A stretch of DNA of 64,000 bases, taken from contig DCFZ01000049.1 in assembly GCA_002314455.1 (NCBI GenBank), forward strand, positions 1 to 64,000. Reading direction: 5' to 3'. Below, piece by piece: positions 34,939 to 43,305 of this stretch (position 1 is the stretch's first letter; every line of letters begins with the position of its first letter). Both the position numbers and the translations under genes were made by a program. Origin of the DNA: Lentisphaeria bacterium UBA1791. Its GTDB lineage: Bacteria; Verrucomicrobiota; Lentisphaeria; Victivallales; Victivallaceae. Below the pieces are notes generated by a model. It had not been told where the DNA came from. It made no database searches and saw nothing but the letters and a program-made list of their open reading frames with translations.

Positions 34939-35698
34939 AGCCGGAAGCAAATGCCGCTTCGGCGACGGAAGCGTCCGGATGCGCTTTCCAGAAACGTTCC
35001 GCCAGGTTCAACCGGTATTCGATGACCAGCTCCTTGAAATTGGTCTGGTAGTTCCGGCGCAGAAACTGCGAGATCGTCGAAACGCTGCAACGCATTTTTT
35101 TCGCCATTTCCGGCAATAAGATCGTGCCGGTCGCGTTTTTTTCGATGTAGCGATCAATTTCCTGCCGCAAACGGTCGTCCTGAACGACTGCGAGTTCCCG
35201 CACGGCGATGTAGTCGATCAGCGTTTTAAAGAGTCCGAGGATGCCGTCCATCTTGCTCTGACTGAAAGAGGGCAATTCCAGATACGCCTTGCGCAACGCT
35301 TCGCGCTTTGCCGGATCCTCGATCTCGTCGATCCACTCCGGCATTTTCGCCTCGTCGAGCGTAAATTGCCCGATCATCAGAAATCCGGCGAGTTTGCCGT
35401 GGACGCAGATCGGCGCGATGCCTTCGTAAAGCCCGGCGTGGCAACGGTAAAGCGAAACGTCGTGGTACTCCGCCGCTTCGCTCTGCTTGAGCTGGTCGAG
35501 CGAAAGACAACGGTCGAGTTTACCCATTTCCTCCTGAACGATCCGGCAGAATTCGCAGTTGCGCATCGCCTTGCCGCGCCGCAACCGCTCGCCCGTAATC
35601 GAAAAAAGCGTTACCCGCACGTCCAGCAAGGCGGCAAAATCGTCCAGCAGACCCTGAACTTCGTCGCTCAAAAAAAGATCGACAGATCGCGTGTTCAT
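34847..35698 (-). CDS. AraC-family regulator with N-terminal PocR sensor domain
   Basis: 283 residues. Residues 5-170 form a PocR-type ligand-binding domain with the expected cysteines C48, C51, C64 and C86 (NCEFC, DRC, YRCHAGL) and GKLAGFLMIGQF. Residues about 185-280 hold a two-helix-turn-helix AraC DNA-binding domain (MAKKMRCSVSTISQFLRRNYQTNF; VAEAAFASGFSDQFYFSRVFRKRRGLPPGAFRE). PocR domains sense small metabolites such as 1,2-propanediol or hydrocarbon derivatives. Divergent from the NahK-like kinase gene over 165 bases, so that gene is the natural candidate target. The 3' end overlaps the convergent acyltransferase by 92 bases. Confidence 0.9.
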   Translation of the reverse strand: MNTRSVDLFLSDEVQGLLDDFAALLDVRVTLFSITGERLRRGKAMRNCEFCRIVQEEMGKLDRCLSLDQLKQSEAAEYHDVSLYRCHAGLYEGIAPICVHGKLAGFLMIGQFTLDEAKMPEWIDEIEDPAKREALRKAYLELPSFSQSKMDGILGLFKTLIDYIAVRELAVVQDDRLRQEIDRYIEKNATGTILLPEMAKKMRCSVSTISQFLRRNYQTNFKELVIEYRLNLAERFWKAHPDASVAEAAFASGFSDQFYFSRVFRKRRGLPPGAFREKLRGQK

Positions 35699-35786
35699 GA
35701 AGGTTTTCCTCTGTTTGAATTACTTGAATATGTATTAATATAAGCCATCTTTGCAAAAAAGTCCATAGCACTTGACGAAAAAACTA

Positions 35787-35815
35787 TTTTCAAAATCGCG
35801 TTGAGGCGCTATAGT
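35787..35815 (+). promoter_or_regulatory. Candidate promoter of the NahK-like gene
   Basis: TTTTCA (35787-35792), 17 bases, TATAGT (35810-35815) with GGCGC before the -10 box, resembling the rnr/nth/rpsD promoters. It lies in the region shared with the divergent PocR-AraC gene, where the regulator may bind. Confidence 0.5.
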
Positions 35816-35863
35816 ATATCAAAGACATCCCAATCATAACATAGAAAAAGTGGAGAGTATATC

Positions 35864-36937
35864 ATGGCTTTCGATTTGAAAAAGATTTACGCCGCCTTTG
35901 CCGTCGATGACGCCTTTGTCAACGCAGTCGCCTACGGCACCGGACACATCAACGACACCTACAAAATGGATTGCGCGCACTCCTCGTACATCGTCCAGCG
36001 GCTCAATACCTCGATTTTCCGCCAGCCGGAACTGCTGATGGAAAACTTTCAGCGCGTCACCGCGCACATCGCCAAAAAGATCGCCGCCGAAAAGAGCGAC
36101 CGCAAGACGCTTCACTTGGTGATGGCGCGCGCGACGGGCAACCCCTATTATCGCGATGAGGAAAACAATTTCTGGCGTTGCTATCACTTCGTCGATCAGG
36201 CGCGCACCTACGATATTCTGGAAACGCCGGAACAGGCGTTTCAGGCGGCGGCGGCTTTCGGTCAATTCCAGTGCGACCTCGCCGACCTCGAACGCCTCAA
36301 CGAGACGATCGTCGATTTCCACAACACGCCGAGCCGGTTGCACAACCTTGAAATGGCGATCCAAAAGGATTGCTGTCACCGCCTTGCCAAAGTCGGCAAA
36401 GAGGTCGATTTCGTGATGAGCCGCGCCGCGGACTGCTCGCGGCTCGTCGATCTGCAGAAAAAAGGGGAACTTTCTGAACGCACGACCCACAACGACACCA
36501 AGCTCAACAACGTCCTGATCAACCCCGACACCCAGCGCGCCGTCTGCGTCATCGACCTCGATACGACGATGCCGGGTCTGCCGCATTACGATTTCGGCGA
36601 TATGGTCCGCACCGGCACCAGTCCCGCCGCCGAGGATGAACGCGATCTTTCGCTCGTCGGCATGCGCTTTGAAATGTTTGAAGCGCTGCTCCGCGGCTAT
36701 TTGAGTCAGGCGAAGTTTCTCAATCCGCTTGAAAAGGAATTGCTGCCTTTTTCCGGCAAGCTCATCACGCTGGAAATCGGCATTCGCTTTTTGACCGACT
36801 ATCTCGAGGGCGACGTCTATTTCAAGACCAAGCGCGAGGATCACAACCTCGACCGTTGCCGCACCCAGTTCAAACTGGTCGAGTCGATCGAAAGTCAGCT
36901 CGACGCGATGCAAAAGCTCAACGCTTCCATTCGCTAA
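35864..36937 (+). CDS. N-acetylhexosamine 1-kinase-like phosphotransferase (APH fold)
   Basis: 357 residues. Aminoglycoside-phosphotransferase fold. TGHINDTYKM near the N terminus is the nucleotide loop; THNDTKLNNVLIN (H209-N210-D211) is the catalytic loop; VIDLDTTMPGLPHYDFGDMVR (D231, D233) binds metal. The Asp-Thr-Met-Pro-Gly block is characteristic of the NahK/LnpB group, which phosphorylates GlcNAc or GalNAc at C1 in salvage of mucin sugars; related proteins are often mislabelled mucin desulfatases. The nearby galE would fit hexosamine use. Substrate not proven. The divergent PocR-AraC protein may control it. Confidence 0.8.
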   Translation: MAFDLKKIYAAFAVDDAFVNAVAYGTGHINDTYKMDCAHSSYIVQRLNTSIFRQPELLMENFQRVTAHIAKKIAAEKSDRKTLHLVMARATGNPYYRDEENNFWRCYHFVDQARTYDILETPEQAFQAAAAFGQFQCDLADLERLNETIVDFHNTPSRLHNLEMAIQKDCCHRLAKVGKEVDFVMSRAADCSRLVDLQKKGELSERTTHNDTKLNNVLINPDTQRAVCVIDLDTTMPGLPHYDFGDMVRTGTSPAAEDERDLSLVGMRFEMFEALLRGYLSQAKFLNPLEKELLPFSGKLITLEIGIRFLTDYLEGDVYFKTKREDHNLDRCRTQFKLVESIESQLDAMQKLNASIR

Positions 36938-36998
36938 ATCGATTAAAAACGGAAAAAGCGTTTATATTTCTCCATAGAGGAACAACGATGGAGGAATT

Positions 36999-37064
36999 AT
37001 GAAAAACTGCAAGCTGCCCGCTTCGACGTTACCCCGCCCCGGCGAAGCCTTTTGCGGAAAATAG
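36999..37064 (+). CDS. Possible 21-residue short ORF with strong ribosome-binding site
   Basis: MKNCKLPASTLPRPGEAFCGK. GGAGGA lies five bases upstream of the ATG, better than for many real genes here. The frame ends at TAG right after a run of four A; a shift by one base would open about 33 further codons. It may be a remnant of a longer gene or a leader peptide. No family recognised. Confidence 0.3.
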   Translation: MKNCKLPASTLPRPGEAFCGK

Positions 37065-37262
37065 ACGCACTTGCCGTGTGCCGCGCCGCCGGCGCGGACA
37101 CAGAACTTAAGGGGACAAAGGCGACGGTAATAGTTCCGTTCGCAGTCCTGCCTATCTCAGTATAAGACCCCGCTTTTGCGAACTTCGGGAGAGCCAAGAG
37201 AGGGCGAATGAGCCCTCTCTTAGCTCCCATCACGCTACGAGATCGGATGAGGGCAAAAAAAT

Positions 37263-37297
37263 GGCTGTTGCTTGCCGGTCAAGGTTTTGCAACAGCC
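37263..37297. repeat. 35-nt hairpin repeat, copy 2
   Basis: Identical to copy 1 at 28333-28367. Preceded by an A-run (37255-37261); the T-run after it is weak on the plus strand. On the minus strand the A-run reads as a T-run, so it can terminate the convergent lipoprotein gene ending at 37317. Confidence 0.85.
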
Positions 37298-37316
37298 TCT
37301 TGGAAAAAAGCTGGAG

Positions 37317-39383
37317 TCAGCGTACGCGCAAAATGATGTTGCCGTAACAGGGAACTTGTTTGTCGATGGTGACGCCGCGACCGTTGAAGGTGAATTTCAG
37401 CGGTTTGTAGACGCCGTCGCCGTCGAGAAATTCGACCGAGTGCACTTTTTCGCGGGTGCGCAGATCGATGTTTTCCAGCGCGTCAAAGCCGAGGTTGACC
37501 AGCGCGATCATATAGCCGCCGTCGTCGCGTCTGCCGCAACGCAAATAGATCGGCTGTTCTTCCCCGGCGTAGAAGGGGACGACTTCGGAATCGAGCCGGC
37601 GCAGAAGTTCCAGCAAAAACGCCTTGATTTCGGGAGCCCGGTCGTTGTAGGGATTGTAGCCGACGCCGATTGAACGGGTGATGACGGTGCCGCCAGCCGG
37701 ATTTTTGTAGAGGATCGTGCCGGGGGCGACAAAGGTGCGTTTGCCCGTTGCCTTGTCGACGATGGAAAGCTCGCCAAGCATGATCGCATTCTGGTTGACG
37801 TCGGTCAGTTTCGGGAGCGTGCCGTTGTTCTGATAGCGCATGGTCCAATAAGGTTCGATGCACATTTTTTCGCCGCTTGTGCGGTAAAATTCTTTTTTGG
37901 GCACACAGCCGAGGTAGCTTGCCATGCCGCGTTCGGCGATCTTGAGCGCGGCGTAGCCGTCGACGATCGCCTTGCTGCTCAAAATAGTCTTTAATTCTTC
38001 ATCGGTGAGACATTCGGCGATCGTGCCGTCGACGAGGTAGACCGCTTTGCCGTCGACATACTCGTAATGCGCGGGGATGCCGTAGCGGTTGCAAAGGACG
38101 ATCTGCCAATCGTGCAAGTTGGCGAAACTGCGGAGCGCACGCGCCGGATTGAAATCCTTGGTGACGTCGACGAGCGGCGTAACAGGTCCAAGCCAGGTGA
38201 TATGGGGCATTTCGGCGAGCAAAGCGTCGTAGAAAAGACGGTTTTCTTTGAGGATCTTTTCGTAGGCGGCGGTTGAGGTTTTGACGTCTTTATTCAGCAA
38301 ATTGGTGATCCAGAGCTTGCCGCCCGACGCGCCGTTGAGGATGGCGCCGGTGATATGGCTGTGCATGCTGATCGCGCTCTTGGCGTAGCGGCTGTGCGGA
38401 CAGGTGTCGGATTCGTCGAGAATGTAATCGACATTGCCCGCGGCGCGCGCTTTGAAAGCGCAGTGGTACATCACTTCGTTGAATTCCTGCGTCATCCCCT
38501 CGAGGTAGTTGCCGTCGTTGATGCGCATAAAGGATTCGTTTTTACCGGCGAGCGTGCGGGCGATCTCGCCCGCGAGAAGGTATTCGCCGCCGCCCGAGCA
38601 GTAGCCGCATTTGATCGAGGGATCGACCGAATCGATCGCGTCACGCACCAGTTTCGCATAGCCGAGCAAGGTCGCGCGGCGCTCCGCCTCAAAGATCTTG
38701 ACGCAGGGATCGTCGGCGGGGGCTTTTTCAAGATAGGCGATGAGTTCCTGCGCGGAAGAGAATTTTTTCGGCATTTTCTCGTTGTAGAGCTTCATGTGCG
38801 AGGCGCAGAAACATTCGACTCCGTTGGAACTGTTGTTGATCGTGCGCATATCGTCGTCCATCAGGAAAAAGGCGGGGTGCTGTTTGGCGAGCAACACCAT
38901 CGCGTCAAAGGTGTACTGGCGGAATTTCGGGTCGAGCATGCAGTGACGGTAGACGGTCTGATTTTTCTGATTGATCGAGTATTCCATCGGATTTTCGGTC
39001 GTCGCCGCACCCGCCCAGCCGTGCCCGACGAGGCTCTGAACGAGGATGCCGACTTCGATATTGGAATCCTTGAGGCCCGCTTTTAATTCGCCGAACGCAT
39101 TGGCGTAGGTTTCGACGACCTTGATCGGTTCTTTCCCGGTCGGCATAATCGACATATTGTAGGCGTTTTTGGTGATGCCGGAAGCTGCCGCGGCGCGTTT
39201 CGCCTCGGTGATCATGTAGGGAACTTGCGCCGGGTTGAAATAGGTGATGCTGATGAAATTCATCTTTTTGGCATCAGGGTAGGCGAGGAGCGGCGAAGTT
39301 TTCGCCGACGGCGTGACATCGCTGCAACAACCGCCCAACGCGGCGGCGATCGCGAGCATACTGTACAAACAATATCTTTTCAT
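37317..39383 (-). CDS. Secreted lipoprotein with glycosidase-like layout, family not recognised
   Basis: 688 residues from MKRYCLYSMLAIAAALGGCC at 39383; the lipobox LGGC predicts acylation at Cys-18 or Cys-19 and membrane anchoring. Residues about 40-470 look like an alpha/beta barrel: FISITYFNPAQVPYMI, the acidic FFLMDDDMRTINN, CGYCSGGGEYL, VDYILDESDTCPH and HITWLGPVTPL. The last 200 residues are beta-rich (NGTLPKLTD, GGYMIALVNLG, FNGRGVTIDKQ), as in glycoside hydrolases with C-terminal sandwich domains. DDD and DESD could be catalytic acids. Multiple Cys suggest disulfides or metal. I cannot place it in a known GH family. It has its own promoter and ends at the repeat hairpin. Confidence 0.7.
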   Translation of the reverse strand: MKRYCLYSMLAIAAALGGCCSDVTPSAKTSPLLAYPDAKKMNFISITYFNPAQVPYMITEAKRAAAASGITKNAYNMSIMPTGKEPIKVVETYANAFGELKAGLKDSNIEVGILVQSLVGHGWAGAATTENPMEYSINQKNQTVYRHCMLDPKFRQYTFDAMVLLAKQHPAFFLMDDDMRTINNSSNGVECFCASHMKLYNEKMPKKFSSAQELIAYLEKAPADDPCVKIFEAERRATLLGYAKLVRDAIDSVDPSIKCGYCSGGGEYLLAGEIARTLAGKNESFMRINDGNYLEGMTQEFNEVMYHCAFKARAAGNVDYILDESDTCPHSRYAKSAISMHSHITGAILNGASGGKLWITNLLNKDVKTSTAAYEKILKENRLFYDALLAEMPHITWLGPVTPLVDVTKDFNPARALRSFANLHDWQIVLCNRYGIPAHYEYVDGKAVYLVDGTIAECLTDEELKTILSSKAIVDGYAALKIAERGMASYLGCVPKKEFYRTSGEKMCIEPYWTMRYQNNGTLPKLTDVNQNAIMLGELSIVDKATGKRTFVAPGTILYKNPAGGTVITRSIGVGYNPYNDRAPEIKAFLLELLRRLDSEVVPFYAGEEQPIYLRCGRRDDGGYMIALVNLGFDALENIDLRTREKVHSVEFLDGDGVYKPLKFTFNGRGVTIDKQVPCYGNIILRVR

Positions 39384-39425
39384 GACGTTTTTCCCTTTGT
39401 TTTTTGAAACGGCGCAATACCCCTT

Positions 39426-39454
39426 AATATAATGCAGAAAAAGGCAAAATACAA
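39426..39454 (-). promoter_or_regulatory. Promoter of the 37317-39383 lipoprotein gene
   Basis: On the minus strand TTGTAT (39449-39454), 17 bases, TATATT (39426-39431). Confidence 0.65.
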
Positions 39455-39494
39455 GAAGGCGGCGCAATGAATTCGGCGAGGTCGAAATGCGGAA

Positions 39495-41120
39495 CTATCT
39501 GGCAGTTTTCCGTTTCAGTTTATTGCGGAAGCGTTTGCTGTATTTCTTGGAGAACTGATCCCACAATTGGCGAAATGTTTCCGGAGAAGTGTACTCTTCA
39601 TTGGGGAAAAAGCATTCGCGCAACTCCTGCAAAGCGCGGCGATCGCCGAGAAAAGTCAACACATCGCCTGTTTGCAGTACGACTTCGGGGCGCGGCTGGA
39701 TGAATTCGTCGCCGCGCTTGATCATCAGCAACAAGGCAAATTGGGCGAGGCCCGATTTTGCCAACGCCCGACCGATGAGCGAATTGTTTTCCGTCACGGT
39801 GAACTGACAGAGATCGCGGCCGTCGGAGCGCTCGTCGTATTCGAGGAGCGACGGTTCCTTTTCCTCATAAGGCAACACCAAGCCGAGTTTCTTGGCGACC
39901 CACATCAGCGACGAACCCTGAATCAAAATGGAGAGCAGTACCACGGTGAAGACCATGTAAAAGAAATTGTATGCGCGGATGTTCATCACGCCGTCCGTCG
40001 GGACCATTGCGACCACGAGCGCGGCGAGCATGATCGGCGCCGACCCGCGGATACCGACCCAGCAGGTGAACAATCTTTCCCGGAAACTGAACGGACTTTT
40101 GATCATGCAGATCATGACGGCAAGCGGACGCGCGATGAACATCAGCGTCAGCGCGATCAACACCGCGCCGACGATGTTGCGCACGCTCAAGAGCATGCGG
40201 CAGTCAAAAAAAGAGCCGAGCAACGTAAAGAGCAAGATCTGCATCAGCCACGCGACGCCGTCGATCAGTTTAACAAAGGTGGTTTTGTAGTTGAAGCGCA
40301 TATTGCCCATCGTGATGCCGGCGACGTAACACGCCATCAGCGAATTGGCGCGCAGAACTCCGTTGGTGATGCCGTAGCAGATCAACACGAAAGCAATGGC
40401 GACCACGAAGCGCAATCCGTTGTATTCAAGGAATTTTTGCACCCAGTTGTAGAACCATTGACCGAAAATGCCGAGCAGAAGTCCGGAAAGCGCGCCAATG
40501 CCGAGCCCCCAGGTGATGCCGCAGAACATATGCCACGAAACGTTGACAATATTGACGCCGCGCGTTGACAAAAAGATTTTGAGTATGACCAGCGTCAGCA
40601 GAAATGCCGCCGGGTCGTTGCTGCCGGATTCATATTCCAAAAGACTTTGCAGTTTCGGGGGGATCGACGCCTTTTGACCGCGCAAAATGGCAAAAACCGC
40701 CGCCGCGTCGGTCGAGGCGAAGACCGCTCCGACGAGCAGCGAGGCCGTGACATTCAACGTCAGAAAGAGCGATGCGCGGCTGATCCAGTAGGTGAAAAAC
40801 GCGGTGATTGCCGCCGTCAGAATGACGCCGACGGTCGAGAGGAGCGTCCCCGTCACAAAGATCCGTTTGATCGCGGCAAACGAGGTCTGCAATCCGCCGC
40901 TGAAAATGATGAAGCAAAGCGCGATCTCGCCGAAGAGCTGGACATCCTTGAGTGCGATGTTGGTGGGAATCCACTTCAACCCGTAGCGCCCGAAAAGAAT
41001 GCCGGCGCCGAGAAAGCAGATCAGGATCGGCATTTTCAGAAACTTGGAAAAGCGGTTCAACGACACGCCGCAAAGCAAGATGATGCCGCTCAGAGCAATG
41101 TACGTGGAAAATGTATCCAT
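39495..41120 (-). CDS. nhaP2: K+(Na+)/H+ antiporter with TrkA-C domain
   Basis: 541 residues. About 13 membrane helices of the CPA1 monovalent cation:proton antiporter family: FLGAGILFGRYG, FSGGLQTSFA, FASTDAAAVFAIL and LEYESGSNDPAAFLLTLVIL, the last with the ND pair of the ion site. Residues about 415-500 form a TrkA-C/RCK-C ligand domain (FTVTENNSLIGRALAKSG, VVLQTGDVLTFLGD). This combination is that of CvrA/NhaP2, which controls cytoplasmic K+ and pH. A basic tail (KRFRNKLKRKTAR) ends it. A perfect 11-bp hairpin separates it from galE upstream. c-di-AMP often regulates such transporters, and the cyclase gene is nearby; a link here is speculation. Confidence 0.9.
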   Translation of the reverse strand: MDTFSTYIALSGIILLCGVSLNRFSKFLKMPILICFLGAGILFGRYGLKWIPTNIALKDVQLFGEIALCFIIFSGGLQTSFAAIKRIFVTGTLLSTVGVILTAAITAFFTYWISRASLFLTLNVTASLLVGAVFASTDAAAVFAILRGQKASIPPKLQSLLEYESGSNDPAAFLLTLVILKIFLSTRGVNIVNVSWHMFCGITWGLGIGALSGLLLGIFGQWFYNWVQKFLEYNGLRFVVAIAFVLICYGITNGVLRANSLMACYVAGITMGNMRFNYKTTFVKLIDGVAWLMQILLFTLLGSFFDCRMLLSVRNIVGAVLIALTLMFIARPLAVMICMIKSPFSFRERLFTCWVGIRGSAPIMLAALVVAMVPTDGVMNIRAYNFFYMVFTVVLLSILIQGSSLMWVAKKLGLVLPYEEKEPSLLEYDERSDGRDLCQFTVTENNSLIGRALAKSGLAQFALLLMIKRGDEFIQPRPEVVLQTGDVLTFLGDRRALQELRECFFPNEEYTSPETFRQLWDQFSKKYSKRFRNKLKRKTAR

Positions 41121-41139
41121 AAAAGCAAACGTAATTTAT

Positions 41140-41168
41140 GCCGTACGCGCCATTGCCGCGCGTACGGC
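41140..41168. terminator. Perfect 11-bp hairpin between galE and the antiporter gene
   Basis: GCCGTACGCGC (41140-41150) pairs with GCGCGTACGGC (41158-41168) over a seven-base loop. Neither side has a T-run, so it may be a weak or factor-dependent terminator, a processing site or an mRNA-stability element. Confidence 0.5.
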
Positions 41169-41182
41169 TTGTGGGTGAGGGA

Positions 41183-42181
41183 TCAGCAGTTCTGTTGCCA
41201 GCGCCACGCGTCGCGGCACATGTCGACGAGATTCTTTTCCGCTTTCCAACGGAGCATTTTTGCCGCTTTGGAGGGATCGGAATAGCAAGTCGCAATGTCG
41301 CCGGGACGACGGGGGGATATCTGGTATTTCACCTTGATGTGGTTGGCTTCCTCAAACGCCTTGACGACGTCGAGCACGCTGTAGCCGATGCCGGTGCCGA
41401 GGTTGAAAACTTCGGCTCCATTGTTGGCGCAGGCGAAATGGTAGGCGGCAACGTGCCCCTTGGCGAGGTCGACGACGTGGATGTAGTCGCGCACCCCGGT
41501 GCCGTCGGGCGTCGGATAATCGTCGCCGTAGATGCTCAAGTGGTCGCGCATACCGATCGCGGTCTGCGTGATGTAGGGCAGCAGATTGTTGGGAATGCCG
41601 TTGGGGCGTTCCCCGATCAAGCCGCTCTCGTGCGCGCCGATCGGGTTGAAATAGCGGAGCAAAACGATCGACATATCGGGATTCGCCTTGGCGACGCCCT
41701 GAAGAATCTGCTCGATCATATATTTCGTCCAGCCGTAGGGGTTGGTGCAATTGCCGGTCGGCGCCGTTTCGGCGAAAGGCGCTTCGCTGTTGGCGCCGTA
41801 AACAGTGGCGGAACTGCTGAAGATCAGCTTTTTGCAATCAAATTCGCGCATCACCTCGAGCAAAGTCAACGTCGTGTCGAGGTTGTTGCGGTAGTATTCG
41901 ATCGGTTTGGCGACCGATTCGCCGACCGCTTTGAAGCCGGCGAAGTGAATGACGCCGTCGATCTTGTGCGCTTTGAAAAGCGCGGTCAGCGCCGCCTTGT
42001 CGGCGACGTCGATCTTGCAGAACGCCGGACGCACGCCGGTGATTTTTTCGATCTTGTCGATGATCTCGGCGGAGCTGTTGGAAAGATCGTCGGCGATGAC
42101 GACCTGCTGCTTGTCGTTGATGAGTTCCACGGCGGTGTGAGAGCCGATGAAGCCGCTGCCGCCAGTCAAAAGAATAGCCAT
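41183..42181 (-). CDS. galE: UDP-glucose 4-epimerase
   Basis: 332 residues, usual length. Interconverts UDP-glucose and UDP-galactose, and often the N-acetyl forms. LLTGGSGFIGSHTAVELI binds NAD; HFAGFKAVGESV, IFSSSATVYG, TNPYGWTKYMIEQIL (Tyr-x3-Lys) and YFNPIGAHESGLIGE are typical GalE blocks. It provides Gal or GalNAc donors for the polysaccharide locus and connects with the NahK-like kinase in salvage. Own promoter upstream. Confidence 0.96.
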   Translation of the reverse strand: MAILLTGGSGFIGSHTAVELINDKQQVVIADDLSNSSAEIIDKIEKITGVRPAFCKIDVADKAALTALFKAHKIDGVIHFAGFKAVGESVAKPIEYYRNNLDTTLTLLEVMREFDCKKLIFSSSATVYGANSEAPFAETAPTGNCTNPYGWTKYMIEQILQGVAKANPDMSIVLLRYFNPIGAHESGLIGERPNGIPNNLLPYITQTAIGMRDHLSIYGDDYPTPDGTGVRDYIHVVDLAKGHVAAYHFACANNGAEVFNLGTGIGYSVLDVVKAFEEANHIKVKYQISPRRPGDIATCYSDPSKAAKMLRWKAEKNLVDMCRDAWRWQQNC

Positions 42182-42214
42182 GATGAAAAGTCCTTTCTGT
42201 CGTACCTTCTATTT

Positions 42215-42242
42215 AATATAGCGGTGAAACGCTCTTTTTCAA
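42215..42242 (-). promoter_or_regulatory. Promoter of galE
   Basis: On the minus strand TTGAAA (42237-42242), 16 bases, TATATT (42215-42220), with CGC before the -10 box. Confidence 0.68.
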
Positions 42243-42376
42243 GTCGTTCAAGGGGGACGATCCGGTAAAAAAAAGGGTGAAAAAGTTTTTTCTTTACAGG
42301 AAATTTTGTCCGACACCGATTATATTAGATGAAAAGACGACGTTTCGAAAATTAAATCAAGGAGGGGGAATTTTTT

Positions 42377-43003
42377 ATGAAAAAGTGGTTTTTGCTGGGC
42401 GCATTGTGCGGCGCGCTGGGCGTTTCTGCGTGGCAGGAAAATTATGCGCCGAAATTCAACCGCGTCAGCGTGCCGCTCGTCGAGGAGGATGACCGGATAT
42501 TGCCGCAATTGATCGACTTGCAACGCTATGCCGCGTTCACCGGCAAATACATCTACTCCGCCGATCTGAATATGGACGGCAAAAAAGATTTCGTCGTCTA
42601 CGCGTGGACGGGCGGATGCGGTCTGGCGATGTGCCGTTGCGACGTTTTCTTTTTTCTCTCTTCGCCGCAGGGATATTACAAAACGAGCTTCAACGCCTAC
42701 AGCTTTGAGGAAAAAGACATCATCCGGCACGGCAATAAAAATTATTTCCTGCTGACGCTCTGTCAGAGCTGGTCGACCGAAAACGGTCACAACTACTGGC
42801 TCAACCGCATCTACGCTTTCGGCAAAGACGGCAAAATGTACGAGGCGGATTCGGAAGTCGGCGCGCCTTTCCCCTCGTACATCCAATATCTCGAGCGCGA
42901 CAATCACGAACAGGCGAAACTTTCGCCCGTCGAAAAGGAAAAAATGTGGCAAGCCGCCAAAGAGCGCCTCTTTGACAAAGAGACGCAATCGCAATTGGAG
43001 TAA
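42377..43003 (+). CDS. Small exported protein with EF-hand/FG-GAP-like loop
   Basis: 208 residues. Signal peptide MKKWFLLGALCGALGVSA; GGAGGGGG eleven bases upstream supports the ATG. SADLNMDGKKDFVVYAW is a calcium-loop-like motif of the D-x-N-x-D-G-x-x-D type common in FG-GAP and VCBS proteins, present once. CGLAMCRCD adds three cysteines. The rest (WSTENGHNYWLNRIYAFGKDG) is beta-rich. Function unknown; probably a periplasmic or surface protein. Monocistronic; a T/A-rich -10-like TATATTA lies 50 bases upstream. Confidence 0.75.
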   Translation: MKKWFLLGALCGALGVSAWQENYAPKFNRVSVPLVEEDDRILPQLIDLQRYAAFTGKYIYSADLNMDGKKDFVVYAWTGGCGLAMCRCDVFFFLSSPQGYYKTSFNAYSFEEKDIIRHGNKNYFLLTLCQSWSTENGHNYWLNRIYAFGKDGKMYEADSEVGAPFPSYIQYLERDNHEQAKLSPVEKEKMWQAAKERLFDKETQSQLE

Positions 43004-43305
43004 GGTACCTCGGGGACGCGTGCCGCCGCACCCTGCTTTCATCTGATTTGCCGCCTTTTTCCCGGTCGGAATCGTTCCGATTGATCCGGCATTTTTGCGT
43101 GCAATTCAAAATTCGCATCGGCGCCGTGGCGTCGCAGTTTGCTTTTTGCCGAATTTTTTCAAAAAAAAGGCGGTTTTCGGCGAAAAACCGCTTGTTAAAA
43201 AAGTTTGCAGGATTATATTATTAGTATGTATATAGGGCGCGTTGTGCGTCCATGGTACTTTTTACAATTTTTTTCATTTTAAAATAGAAAGCAAAGGTGT
43301 TTGGA
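43004..43305. other. Intergenic region upstream of gyrA
   Basis: 302 bases without a gene. A hairpin GCGGTTTT/AAAACCGC stands at about 43170-43191. It has an A-run before it and no T-run after it, so it looks like a terminator for the minus strand or a weak bidirectional one. Next is the gyrA promoter, then an 80-base leader with a GC hairpin (GGGCGC/GCGTCC, around 43236-43252). Confidence 0.55.
43192..43219 (+). promoter_or_regulatory. Promoter of gyrA
   Basis: TTGTTA (43192-43197), 16 bases, TATATT (43214-43219). Expected leader about 80 bases. Confidence 0.6.

Larger units (their letters stand above)
36938..37316. other. Hairpin-rich intergenic element with a degenerate short coding relic
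   Basis: No intact gene in this 379-base gap. It contains GGAGG at 36990-36994, an ATG at 36999 and a 21-codon frame ending at 37064. Three strong stems follow: 37077-37102 (CCGCGCC/GGCGCGG), 37138-37183 (GTTCGCA/TGCGAAC) and 37187-37228 (GGGAG plus AAGAGAGGGC / GCCCTCTCTT plus CTCCC). Then comes the 35-nt repeat hairpin. A second frame is open from about 37000 to 37163 and again from there through the hairpin, broken by one TAA. It could be a decayed gene end, a dispersed repeat, or a structured RNA; I cannot decide. Confidence 0.5.

Noticed and set aside
28333..37297. Idea that the two hairpin copies are CRISPR repeats or integron attC sites.
   Set aside because: Only two copies, 9 kb apart, with no spacers, cas genes or integrase. 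The core-site consensus of attC is absent.
36938..37316. Candidate tmRNA, RNase P RNA or SRP RNA in the hairpin-rich gap.
   Set aside because: None of the conserved sequence blocks of these RNAs could be found.
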